Below, piece by piece: positions 1 through 8,361 of a DNA stretch of 64,000 nt. The position numbers were made by a program, and so were the translations under genes. Location: contig NZ_CP150304.1 in assembly GCF_037992945.1 (NCBI RefSeq), positions 5,118,659 to 5,182,658 on the forward strand, given 5' to 3'. Within the stretch, counting starts at the first letter, position 1; each line of letters opens with the position of its first letter. The notes under the pieces were generated by a model, which was not told the DNA's origin, did no database searches, and worked only from the letters and a program-made list of their open reading frames with translations. The DNA comes from Peribacillus sp. FSL E2-0218. Lineage in GTDB: Bacteria > Bacillota > Bacilli > Bacillales > DSM-1321.

Positions 1-410
1 AGAACCGCCCCCAATGGGATGGCCATGATATCCAACTTTGTTTTGCCGATTAGCCGCTTACCTACATATGTTGCCACTACTGCTGCCAGGACGGCACTTA
101 ACGGCTGCCCCGTAGCGATCGTGAACGCCCCCTCGGCCGTTCTGTGAATTGCAGCGCCGCCAACGGCACTAGAAGCCATGGCGCTAAAAATAATTAACGA
201 ATTCCCGCCAAGCTGATACGCGATGCCGGCCCCCAGCGCAGGCGCAAGCAAGACCTTTGCGGCTCCGCCTATGGCAAGGAAGACCTCCCACCCTAAATAC
301 CCGCCTACCGATTCGAACAATAACCCGATCCCTAATGTAACCAATACGGCGTTAGCTATTCCTGTTGAGGCTTTGTACATTCGCTCGTTGATATATGCTT
401 TCCTGCTCAC
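1..410 (-). CDS. PTS EIIC-like membrane protein, 5' part only
   Basis: The reverse strand reads from a GTG at 410 with an AGGAG ribosome site about 8 bases upstream, and stays open to the window edge, giving about 136 residues. The protein is hydrophobic and rich in Gly and Ala, with several membrane segments and a charged stretch (HRTAEGA) in a loop. The pattern near the end (KLDIMAIPLGAV) resembles the PTS_EIIC_2 family of putative sugar permeases that occur without adjacent EIIA or EIIB domains. Family assignment is from recall of related sequences. The 3' part, substrate and neighbours lie outside the window. Confidence 0.65.
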   Translation of the reverse strand, partial: MSRKAYINERMYKASTGIANAVLVTLGIGLLFESVGGYLGWEVFLAIGGAAKVLLAPALGAGIAYQLGGNSLIIFSAMASSAVGGAAIHRTAEGAFTIATGQPLSAVLAAVVATYVGKRLIGKTKLDIMAIPLGAV

Positions 411-823
411 TATATTCACTCCTTATCATTTATCTGAATTTACCTTATAAATAAAAACAACAATATCAATTGTGATCAATGATTCACAACTCACTGGCCA
501 CTTTCCGTATAATAACATGAATTTTCAGACAATGTAAGATGTATTTATATACTAATAAAATAAAAACGCTTACAATTGTATGATTTTCGTAGGGTTTTAT
601 CCAAGTAATATCATGATTTGTATTATTCTAGTATATGTTCTATGTGTATTTTTTCACTTTAAGCTCCATCTTTCATATCAAAACAGGTAATAATTGATCT
701 AATATTCAGATTGTTCGTTGCGATTTTTAGGTATATCATGAAAGAATCACCCAAAGGCAGATCGTTTCAATCATTCATTTATACTATCAGATGTCCCAAT
801 TACCGATAAGGAGAGCGAAATCA
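411..823. other. AT-rich divergent intergenic region
   Basis: This stretch separates the leftward PTS-like gene from the rightward gdhA and must hold both promoters. It is AT-rich. I see no convincing hairpin, operator or small gene in it, and no promoter pair I would defend. Confidence 0.5.
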
Positions 824-2206
824 ATGACAACTTCACTAACAGTCGATCATGAAGAATTACAGGCAGCAAAAGAATATGTAAGGCACGTATACGCACAGGT
901 TAAGGAGCGTAATCCACATGAAAGTGAATTCCATCAAGCGGTCAAAGAAATATTCCTTTCACTTGTCCCCGTATTTGCAAAACACCCCATATATATGAAA
1001 AATGGAATATTACAAAGATTGGTCGAACCCGAAAGAATGATCAACTTCCGCGTTTCCTGGGTCGATGACCTAGGCAATGTCCAAGTCAATCGTGGTTTTC
1101 GTGTTCAATTCAACAGTGCAATCGGTCCATTCAAAGGCGGTCTGCGCTTCCACCCCACAGTCAATTCAAGTATCATAAAGTTCCTTGGTTTCGAGCAAAT
1201 CTTTAAAAACTCTCTTACAGGCCAGCCGATTGGAGGAGGAAAAGGCGGGTCGGACTTCGATCCGAAAGGCAAATCAGATTCGGAAATCATGCGCTTTTGC
1301 CAAAGCTTCATGTCGGAACTCGGTCGCTATATCGGGCCGGACACAGACATACCAGCTGGAGATATCGGGGTCGGCGCCAGGGAAATCGGTTATCTTTTTG
1401 GTCAATATAAAAAGATGCAAGGCAGCTACCATGCTGGAGTTTTAACCGGAAAAGGATTAAGCTACGGCGGAAGCTTGGCCCGTACCGAAGCGACTGGTTA
1501 TGGGACGGTTTACTTCGTCGAGGAGATGCTTAAGGACAAAGGCTTACAATTCCATGGCAGCACGGTTGTCGTTTCCGGATCTGGAAATGTCTCCATTTAT
1601 GCAATGGAAAAAGCTGCACAACTGGGAGCTAAGGTTGTTGCTTGCAGTGATTCCAATGGCTACATCTATGATGAAAATGGCCTGGACCTTGATACGATTA
1701 GACATTTAAAAGAAGTGGGCCGAAAAAGGTTGAGTGAGTATGTCCATGCACATCCGGAAGCTGAATACAATGAAGGCAGCTACGGCATTTGGTCCGTACC
1801 TTGTGATATCGCCCTTCCTTGTGCCACACAAAATGAAATGGATGAAGAAGCGGCAAAATTATTGATCAAAAATAATGTGAAAGCAGTCGGTGAAGGTGCC
1901 AACATGCCTTCAACGCTTGAGGCAATTGATGTATTCCTTAATAATGGCATTCTTTTTGGGCCTGCAAAAGCGGCAAATGCAGGCGGAGTAGCTGTGTCTG
2001 CCCTTGAAATGGCTCAAAACAGTGCCAGGATGCCTTGGACGTTTGAAGAAGTCGATACAAAATTATACGGCATCATGAAAAACATCTATAAAAACAGTAT
2101 AGAAGCCGCAGAAGAATACGGTGAGCCTGGTAACTTGGTTGTGGGTGCCAATATTGCTGGATTCCTTAAAGTGGCGGATGCCATGCTTACTCAAGGGATA
2201 CTCTAG
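824..2206 (+). CDS. gdhA: NADP-type glutamate dehydrogenase
   Basis: Encodes 460 residues, the length of the E. coli GdhA type, rather than the roughly 425 residues of Bacillus catabolic RocG/GudB. It aminates 2-oxoglutarate with ammonia to glutamate in the cytosol. The glycine-rich segment with the catalytic lysine (GGGKGGSDFDPKGKS, about residues 136-150) and the Rossmann motif GSGNV near residue 251 are both present. The open frame extends upstream to 791, but the ATG at 824 has an AAGGAG site ending 10 bases upstream, so I chose it. The gene is monocistronic, with a hairpin directly downstream. NADP preference is inferred from the family type. Confidence 0.93.
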   Translation: MTTSLTVDHEELQAAKEYVRHVYAQVKERNPHESEFHQAVKEIFLSLVPVFAKHPIYMKNGILQRLVEPERMINFRVSWVDDLGNVQVNRGFRVQFNSAIGPFKGGLRFHPTVNSSIIKFLGFEQIFKNSLTGQPIGGGKGGSDFDPKGKSDSEIMRFCQSFMSELGRYIGPDTDIPAGDIGVGAREIGYLFGQYKKMQGSYHAGVLTGKGLSYGGSLARTEATGYGTVYFVEEMLKDKGLQFHGSTVVVSGSGNVSIYAMEKAAQLGAKVVACSDSNGYIYDENGLDLDTIRHLKEVGRKRLSEYVHAHPEAEYNEGSYGIWSVPCDIALPCATQNEMDEEAAKLLIKNNVKAVGEGANMPSTLEAIDVFLNNGILFGPAKAANAGGVAVSALEMAQNSARMPWTFEEVDTKLYGIMKNIYKNSIEAAEEYGEPGNLVVGANIAGFLKVADAMLTQGIL

Positions 2207-2223
2207 CTTTAAGCTAAATCATG

Positions 2224-2248
2224 AAGCGGTCCTACACATGGGCCGCTT
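2224..2248 (+). terminator. gdhA terminator
   Basis: A 9 bp stem (AAGCGGTCC pairing with GGGCCGCTT, one G-U) with a 7-base loop, followed by a T-rich run. Confidence 0.75.
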
Positions 2249-2420
2249 TACTTTTGCAATATAATGTCCGTCTTTTCACCGCGCCCGCTCATTCTCCCCA
2301 CATAGGAATGTACATTCAAATCATATAGCCCTTATGAAATTACTAAGCGTTAGTAAGTCCAGCGGCATCTGAAAGACACGTATGCAGCGTTTCCGAGACG
2401 CAGAAAACCTCTCAAAAATA

Positions 2421-2445
2421 GAGTGCCGGATTAGCTCCGGCACTC
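2421..2445 (-). terminator. rbs operon terminator
   Basis: A perfect 10 bp stem (GAGTGCCGGA and its complement) with a 5-base loop lies just past the rbsB stop. On the minus strand it is followed by TATTTTTGAG. A T-rich run on the other side means it may act in both directions. Confidence 0.8.
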
Positions 2446-2460
2446 TCAAAATTTGTTTTT

Positions 2461-3381
2461 TTATTTTTTCGTGACTAATTTCAGCGGTACGGAAATGGTC
2501 TCGTCCACTTTGTCGCCTTTCAAGATCTTTTCCGCTGCATTAACCGCCTCTTCGCCGATAAGGGCAGGTTGCTGGGCAATTGTCGCTTGTAGTTCACCGT
2601 TCTCGACTGCCTTCAATGCATCATCATTGCCATCGAAGCCAACCACGATGATATCTTTGCCTGCTGCCTTGATCGCTTCAATGGCACCTAATGCCATTTC
2701 ATCATTATGAGCGAATACCGCTTGGATATCTTTATTGCCTTGCAGGATATTTTCCATTACGTTAAGGCCTTTTGTCCGGTCGAATTCTGCCGTCTGGCTT
2801 GTCACGACATCCAATTGCTTGTCCGCAAGATTATGGAAGCCTTTTCCGCGTTCGCGAGTTGCTGACGCTCCTGATACACCTTCAAGCTCCACTACCTTTG
2901 CTTTTTCGCCAAGCTCTTTGACTAGGTATTCCGCGGCCATTTCCCCACCAGCGACATTATCGGAGGCGATGAATGTTTTGATATCGCCTTCATCGGATGA
3001 GCGGTCTATCGTAATGACAGGAATGCCAGCTTCATTTGCAGATTGAACGGCTGAAGATATTGCCGCTGAGTCTGTTGGATTTACAAGAAGGACATCCACC
3101 TTTTGCAGGATTAAATCTTCAATTCCGCTGATTTGTTTAGCCGTATCATCCTGGGCATCAACAACAGTGACTTTCATGCCTTTTTCTTTTGCCTCTTTTT
3201 CAACCCCATCTTTTAATGAAACGAAGAACGGATTGTTTAAAGTTGAAATGCTGACACCGATCTTCAATCCTTTTACAGAGTCTTTCTTTTCTTTTTTATC
3301 ATCTTTCAGACCCGAATCCATTGAGCATGCAGCCAAGACCATTAATGATAGGATCATGATGATCGATACGATTTTTTTCAT
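2461..3381 (-). CDS. rbsB: Ribose ABC transporter substrate-binding lipoprotein
   Basis: Encodes 306 residues. An N-terminal lipoprotein signal ends in the lipobox LAAC with Cys19 as the predicted acylated residue, followed by a Lys/Asp-rich linker and a periplasmic-binding-protein type 1 fold (Peripla_BP_4). As a membrane-anchored receptor outside a Gram-positive membrane it captures ribose and delivers it to RbsC/RbsA. It is the last gene of rbsRKDACB, 15 bases after rbsC, and is followed by a terminator. Ribose as substrate follows from the complete operon context. Confidence 0.93.
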   Translation of the reverse strand: MKKIVSIIMILSLMVLAACSMDSGLKDDKKEKKDSVKGLKIGVSISTLNNPFFVSLKDGVEKEAKEKGMKVTVVDAQDDTAKQISGIEDLILQKVDVLLVNPTDSAAISSAVQSANEAGIPVITIDRSSDEGDIKTFIASDNVAGGEMAAEYLVKELGEKAKVVELEGVSGASATRERGKGFHNLADKQLDVVTSQTAEFDRTKGLNVMENILQGNKDIQAVFAHNDEMALGAIEAIKAAGKDIIVVGFDGNDDALKAVENGELQATIAQQPALIGEEAVNAAEKILKGDKVDETISVPLKLVTKK

Positions 3382-3396
3382 AAATTACACCCCTGC

Positions 3397-4341
3397 TTAT
3401 GATTTTTTACGGTCAAGTAAGACCGCGATTAATATAACTGCACCTTTTACCACTTGCTGGTAGAAAGAGGATACACCAAGTAAATTCATTCCGTTATTCA
3501 AGGTACCGATGATCAGGACCCCCACGAGCGTGCCGAACAATCGGCCTTTACCGCCTGATAGGCTTGTCCCGCCGAGCACCACGGCTGCGATGGCATCCAT
3601 TTCATAGGATTGCCCCGCCGTTGGCTGTGCCGAATTCAGACGCGAGGTCAAGATCGCACCGGCAATGGCGGCCATCGTACCTGCCAGCCCATATATGGCC
3701 ACCTTCACGCGATCGACTTTGATCCCGGAAATACGGGAAGCCTTTTCATTTCCGCCAATGGCATAAGTTTTGCGGCCAAATGATGTTTTGTGAAGCAGGA
3801 ACCATAGGATGAAAAACGCGATGATCATCACGACCGCCGGTACCGGCAAGCCTAGGAAGTACCCTCTCCCAAGCATTTGGAACGCGACCGAGTCACCAAT
3901 ACCCGTGATCGGCTTCCCGTCCGTATAGACGAGCGTCAGGCCTCGGAAAATTGTCATCGTAGCCAATGTAACGATGAAAGGAGCCATTTTACCTTTTGAT
4001 ACGAGAATTCCATTGATTACACCCATAATTGCACCAAGTAATATACCTACCAATATGGCAAGGATCGGGTCCATTCCCGAGACCATCATGCCAGCCATAA
4101 GCGCGCTGGACAGTGCCAGAATGGAACCGACGGACAAGTCGATGCCGCCTGTCAGTATGATGAAGGTCATCCCGAATGCAATAAGTGCATTGATGGAGGT
4201 TTGACGCAATAGATTCAAAATATTGTTCGGTTCCATGAATGATGGATTTAATACGGTTATTACGATAAATAATAGAACCAAGGCGAGTAACGGCCCGAAT
4301 TTTTGCCAGATCCCGCTTTTTCCTGTAGCCTCAAGTTTCAT
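3397..4341 (-). CDS. rbsC: Ribose ABC transporter permease
   Basis: Encodes 314 residues, almost entirely hydrophobic, with about eight to ten membrane helices typical of the BPD_transp_2 family. The motif GGIDLSVGS near residue 66 is characteristic of sugar permeases of the RbsC/XylH group. It forms the membrane channel with RbsA as ATPase. It starts one base after the rbsA stop codon, suggesting translational coupling. Confidence 0.94.
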   Translation of the reverse strand: MKLEATGKSGIWQKFGPLLALVLLFIVITVLNPSFMEPNNILNLLRQTSINALIAFGMTFIILTGGIDLSVGSILALSSALMAGMMVSGMDPILAILVGILLGAIMGVINGILVSKGKMAPFIVTLATMTIFRGLTLVYTDGKPITGIGDSVAFQMLGRGYFLGLPVPAVVMIIAFFILWFLLHKTSFGRKTYAIGGNEKASRISGIKVDRVKVAIYGLAGTMAAIAGAILTSRLNSAQPTAGQSYEMDAIAAVVLGGTSLSGGKGRLFGTLVGVLIIGTLNNGMNLLGVSSFYQQVVKGAVILIAVLLDRKKS

Positions 4342-4342
4342 C

Positions 4343-5824
4343 CTAGTTCCCCCCTGTCGCCAATGCCATGATTTTTTCTTGTGTCGCTTCCTGCTTTAAT
4401 AATTCTCCAGCAATTGCACCTTCGTGAACTACAAGGATCCTATCACTCATTCCCACGATTTCCGGAAGCTCAGACGAAACCATGATGATGGCGATTCCCC
4501 GCTCCGTCAGTTCATTCATCAATTCATAAATTTCACGTTTTGCGCCAACATCGATCCCCCTCGTAGGCTCATCCATAATTAAAACCTTCGGGGAGGTGCC
4601 GATCCATTTCGCGATGACCACTTTTTGCTGATTGCCCCCGGATAGGTTGCCGATGATCGTTTCCGCAGAGGAAGTCTTCACGTGAAGCCGTTTGATCATC
4701 ATATCTGCAAAATTTCTCTCATCGTCCGTTTTTACGAGTCCGCTTGGTGCAAAGCTCTTCAAATTCGGCAAACCGATATTTTCTCTTACTGAAAAGTCGA
4801 GGATCAGCCCCTCTTCTTTACGGTTTTCCGTAATGAAAGCCAAACCGTGCCGCACTGCATCCGTCGGTTTTCGAATGGAAACCCTCTTGCCCTCAACGGT
4901 AATCTCACCGCGATCTATTTGGTCGACACCGAAAAGGGCGCGCATGATTTCCGTTCTGCCTGCTCCCATCAATCCGGCTACACCTACTATCTCGCCTTTC
5001 CGGACTGCGAAATTGATATTTTCAAACATCCCTTTTTTCGTCAATCCTTTTACATCAAGGACTACCTCGCCAAGCTTTGCATCACGATGGGGGAACCGAT
5101 CCTCCAGCTCCCGTCCGACCATTTTTTGTACGACTTCATCGAAATTCGTATCGACGATTCTTTTCGTATCGACGGTTTTACCATCACGCATAACGGTGAT
5201 CCGGTCACAAATGGCGAATATTTCTTCCATCCGATGCGAGATATAAACAAGTGATACACCCTTTTGGGTTAAGCCCTTCATCACTTCAAATAGCTTTTCG
5301 ATTTCCCTATCGGTTAACGCAGCGGTCGGTTCATCCATGATGATGACTTCGGCCTCCGTCATCAGCGCCTTGGCAATTTCGATCATTTGCTGTTCACCTA
5401 CGGAACAAAGGCCGGCTTCCTTATCGAAGGGAAGGGAAATATTAAGTGTTTTAAAAACTTCTTTTGCACGCGCTTTCATTTGTTTCGTCTTTAGGACGCC
5501 TAACTTATTTACCAGTTCCTTGCCGATAAATAAGTTCTCCAGCACGGTCATTTCCGGCCAAATATTCAATTCCTGACGGATAAAGGCCATCCCCGCTTCT
5601 TCTGCTTCCTTGGAATCCTTGAATGAGGTTTCATTGCCGTTAATCACGATCGTTCCTTGATCCTGCTTATGAAGACCAGTCAAAATGTTCATCAAGGTTG
5701 ATTTCCCTGCTCCATTTTCCCCCATGAGCGCGTGTACCTCTCCAGCCTCCAACGAAAAATGAACGCCCTCCAATACCTTGTTTTGACCGAATGCCTTATA
5801 TATGTCGTTCATTTCGATTTGCAT
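4343..5824 (-). CDS. rbsA: Ribose ABC transporter ATP-binding protein, tandem ATPase
   Basis: Encodes 493 residues with two ABC domains. The first has Walker A GENGAGKST near residue 37 and Walker B IIMDEPTAALTD. The second has a divergent P-loop (GLMGAGRTE), signature LSGGNQQKV and Walker B LIMDEPTRGID. A degenerate second P-loop is normal for this sugar transporter subgroup. The protein energises uptake through RbsC on the cytoplasmic side. It lies between rbsD and rbsC. Confidence 0.95.
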   Translation of the reverse strand: MQIEMNDIYKAFGQNKVLEGVHFSLEAGEVHALMGENGAGKSTLMNILTGLHKQDQGTIVINGNETSFKDSKEAEEAGMAFIRQELNIWPEMTVLENLFIGKELVNKLGVLKTKQMKARAKEVFKTLNISLPFDKEAGLCSVGEQQMIEIAKALMTEAEVIIMDEPTAALTDREIEKLFEVMKGLTQKGVSLVYISHRMEEIFAICDRITVMRDGKTVDTKRIVDTNFDEVVQKMVGRELEDRFPHRDAKLGEVVLDVKGLTKKGMFENINFAVRKGEIVGVAGLMGAGRTEIMRALFGVDQIDRGEITVEGKRVSIRKPTDAVRHGLAFITENRKEEGLILDFSVRENIGLPNLKSFAPSGLVKTDDERNFADMMIKRLHVKTSSAETIIGNLSGGNQQKVVIAKWIGTSPKVLIMDEPTRGIDVGAKREIYELMNELTERGIAIIMVSSELPEIVGMSDRILVVHEGAIAGELLKQEATQEKIMALATGGN

Positions 5825-5842
5825 GGCTCTTCACCTCTTTCT

Positions 5843-6235
5843 TTAAAAGAATACTCCAGACTGCAGAATGCAATTCGAATACGGCGTCGTCTCCCCCGTC
5901 CGAATGACGGCTTTCGCTTTACTTGACAGCTTCTTGAAATCTTCGTGTGAAACATATTCGATCGCTTCGCCGAACTGCTGCACCATATATTGATGCTGGC
6001 CTGGATTTTTCTCTATCACCTCAGTGGCGGCGATGACCTTTTCAATGACCATATCTTCGTGAACGGCACGCACGACAGCTTGGAACGATGGGGTTCCAGG
6101 CGTCAAGGCTAAGTCTATCTTGATGACTCCCGGCGGCACCGGCAGACCGGCGTCACCTACAACTATATAATCCGTATGACCAAGGTCGGCAAGGACCTTG
6201 GCTATCGAACTATTGATGATTCCTTGCCTCTTCAT
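5843..6235 (-). CDS. rbsD: D-ribose pyranase
   Basis: Encodes 130 residues, the usual family length. It interconverts the pyranose and furanose forms of ribose so that RbsK receives its substrate. The family's catalytic histidine is visible as His20 in the context LADLGHTD. It overlaps the end of rbsK by 4 bases (6232-6235) and precedes rbsA by 18 bases. Confidence 0.95.
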   Translation of the reverse strand: MKRQGIINSSIAKVLADLGHTDYIVVGDAGLPVPPGVIKIDLALTPGTPSFQAVVRAVHEDMVIEKVIAATEVIEKNPGQHQYMVQQFGEAIEYVSHEDFKKLSSKAKAVIRTGETTPYSNCILQSGVFF

Positions 6236-7116
6236 GCTTCAAGGCCCCTTTCGACTTCCGCCCTAACCGGCATGCCGCCTTGGGCCCCCAACTTCGTCAC
6301 GGAAATGGACGCTGCCCGGTTGGCGAAAATCAAACATTCATCATAGCTTTTGCCTTCTGCAACGGCCACCGCAAAGGCAGCATTGAATGTATCGCCTGCA
6401 CCTGTCGTATCCACCGCTTCCACTACAAAGCTAGGAACGACCCTTTCTTCATGGCCGTCAAAATATCGGACACCATTTTTTCCTTCCGTAATGAATAATT
6501 TATTGGGATGCTCCGTCAGGACTTCCGCTCGATCTCTCCCATTGAAAAGTATTTCGAACTCATGCTCATTAGGCGTCAGGAATGCTGCCTGTTGAATCAC
6601 ATCCTCACTTAGCTTGCGGGCGGGAGCGGGGTTCAATAGCAGTCTTTTTTGGAGCTTTTTGCACAGCTCAGCCAGGTATTCGACCGTTTCCTCGGGTATT
6701 TCCTGCTGGACCATGACGATGTCCGCTTCCTCGATGGCTTTTTGCGCCTTTTGGACATAATCGGGAGTAATGAAATCATTTGCCCCTTTCACGACAATAA
6801 TGCTGTTATCGCCTTCCGAAAGGATGATATGTGCCGTACCTGAGGCAGAACCTGTAACCGGTTCCACATACTCCGTATTTACACCATTCTTTTTCAGGTT
6901 TTCTAAAATGATTTCCCCATAAAAATCATCTCCTACACATCCAATCATCGATACTTCCGCACCAAGGCGGGCTGCTGCCACTGCCTGATTCGCTCCCTTT
7001 CCACCCGGGACCGTGATAAAGGATTCTCCTAAAACCGTTTCCCCTGCTTTTGGACGCTTTGCTGATGTCACCACCAGATCCATCGATGAACTTCCCACTA
7101 CTGCCAATTTGATCAC
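6232..7116 (-). CDS. rbsK: Ribokinase
   Basis: Encodes 294 residues of the PfkB carbohydrate kinase family. The N-terminal glycine pair region GGKGANQAVAAARLG and the C-terminal signature DTTGAGDTFNAAF, which carries the catalytic aspartate and anion hole, are intact. It phosphorylates ribose to ribose 5-phosphate in the cytosol. It overlaps rbsR by 4 bases upstream and rbsD by 4 bases downstream, so the first three operon genes are translationally coupled. Confidence 0.95.
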   Translation of the reverse strand: MIKLAVVGSSSMDLVVTSAKRPKAGETVLGESFITVPGGKGANQAVAAARLGAEVSMIGCVGDDFYGEIILENLKKNGVNTEYVEPVTGSASGTAHIILSEGDNSIIVVKGANDFITPDYVQKAQKAIEEADIVMVQQEIPEETVEYLAELCKKLQKRLLLNPAPARKLSEDVIQQAAFLTPNEHEFEILFNGRDRAEVLTEHPNKLFITEGKNGVRYFDGHEERVVPSFVVEAVDTTGAGDTFNAAFAVAVAEGKSYDECLIFANRAASISVTKLGAQGGMPVRAEVERGLEA

Positions 7117-8099
7117 GGCTTTTCCACCTTTCTTCTCGTTGTTTGTCTTTCCACAAAAGAAACAGGCAGCTTCTTATGTGTTTCTTCTATTTTTTCCTGA
7201 TTGATTTTCCTAATCAACATTTCCGCAGCTTGCGCCCCCATCTCATAGGCAGGCTGGCGAATGGTCGATAACGGCGGGTGCAATAAGGCCGTGAAGGCGA
7301 TATCATCATAGCCGATCAATTGAATCTCCTCCGGAATCCGGATTCCCCGTTTCAAGATTTCCTGAAGGGCCGCAGCTGCGACAATATCATTACAAGCGAT
7401 GATTCCATCCGTTTCTGGATATTGCTCGAATAGCTGCCGCACACATACTTGTCCTCCTTGTAGAGTGAGGGACGAGTCCATGACCTGTACATTCACTTTC
7501 GCCTGTGTCAATTCCTCCATTGCAGCCGTGTACCGTTCATATACAGGCTTTATTTCCACGGGTCCCCTGATCAGGACGATATTTGTACTGCCCCTATCGA
7601 GCAATACCCGTGCTGCCAACCTGCCGCCCGTCTTTTGGTCGGAATAAACGGCTGGCAAGTTCTCTGCCGTCCGATCGAGAAGGACGACTGGAATTTCCAG
7701 ATTGTCAAAATTTTCATTGGCTTCTTCGCTTGTCGAAGCAATGATGCCCACTACATTATTCTGTAGAAAGGTGTCGATATATTCTATTTCCTTATCTCTC
7801 TTCTCATCGCTATTTCCGAATATCAGCCGATAGCCAAATTGCTGCAAGTAATCCTCGACACCCCTTGCCATTTCCGGGAAGAAAGGATTCGTAATGTCCG
7901 GTAAGATCAAGCCCACCAATTTGGATTTACGGTTATAGAGGGACCTTGCCACTTCATTCGGTTTATAATTCAGCTTTTCAACAGCCGCCATGACGACCTT
8001 CTTTGTGTCTTCATGTGCGTACCCGCTGCCATTCATGACTCTAGAAACCGTTGCCACGGAAACGCCTGCTTCCTTTGCAACCTCCCGAATAGTTGCCAC
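7113..8099 (-). CDS. rbsR: LacI-family ribose operon repressor
   Basis: From the GTG at 8099 it encodes 328 residues. An N-terminal LacI helix-turn-helix (TIREVAKEAGVSVATVSRVM) is followed by a type 1 periplasmic-binding-like effector domain. The frame is open to 8153, but the GTG has a GAGGTGG site 5 bases upstream and places the HTH at the extreme N terminus as in other LacI proteins. It is the first gene of rbsRKDACB. It probably binds the 14 bp palindrome at 8122-8135; CcpA may use the same site. Ribose responsiveness is inferred from context. Confidence 0.9.
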   Translation of the reverse strand: MATIREVAKEAGVSVATVSRVMNGSGYAHEDTKKVVMAAVEKLNYKPNEVARSLYNRKSKLVGLILPDITNPFFPEMARGVEDYLQQFGYRLIFGNSDEKRDKEIEYIDTFLQNNVVGIIASTSEEANENFDNLEIPVVLLDRTAENLPAVYSDQKTGGRLAARVLLDRGSTNIVLIRGPVEIKPVYERYTAAMEELTQAKVNVQVMDSSLTLQGGQVCVRQLFEQYPETDGIIACNDIVAAAALQEILKRGIRIPEEIQLIGYDDIAFTALLHPPLSTIRQPAYEMGAQAAEMLIRKINQEKIEETHKKLPVSFVERQTTRRKVEKP

Positions 8100-8121
8100 T
8101 ATATCCACCTCAATAATTTTC

Positions 8122-8135
8122 TGTAACCGTTTACA
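8122..8135. promoter_or_regulatory. cre/RbsR-type operator
   Basis: The sequence TGTAACCGTTTACA matches the CcpA cre consensus TGWAANCGNTNWCA at every position on both strands. It lies 22 bases upstream of the rbsR start, at or just after the predicted transcription start. LacI-family RbsR and CcpA recognise closely similar palindromes, so either or both could bind. Confidence 0.8.
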
Positions 8136-8140
8136 CAAAT

Positions 8141-8169
8141 AGCTTATCACCAATCTATCTGCACGGCAA
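8141..8169 (-). promoter_or_regulatory. Candidate rbs operon promoter
   Basis: On the minus strand, TTGCCG and TAAGCT are separated by 17 bases, with a TG dinucleotide one base before the -10 element (extended -10). The -10 hexamer itself is weak. The predicted start falls next to the palindrome at 8122-8135. Confidence 0.5.
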
Positions 8170-8326
8170 GCTTTATTGTTAAGATATTTTTTAGGTAATC
8201 GGAACCATATCGCAGGACTAACTCAAAAGATGGTGATCATCAGGCACGTCATGTTTGAACGATTCTTCTTCTATCAATAAGCAGAACAAGGCTATCACCC
8301 TCTGCCGAAAAATAACAAAATAAAAT

Positions 8327-8351
8327 GCTGGCTCAATGAAATTGAGCCAGC
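8327..8351 (-). terminator. Siderophore operon terminator
   Basis: A perfect 11 bp stem (GCTGGCTCAAT and complement) with a 3-base loop, followed on the minus strand by ATTTTATTTTGTTATTTTT. It lies 10 bases past the last siderophore gene. The remaining bases between here and the rbs operator hold nothing I recognise. Confidence 0.88.
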
Positions 8352-8361
8352 TTAGCAACAA

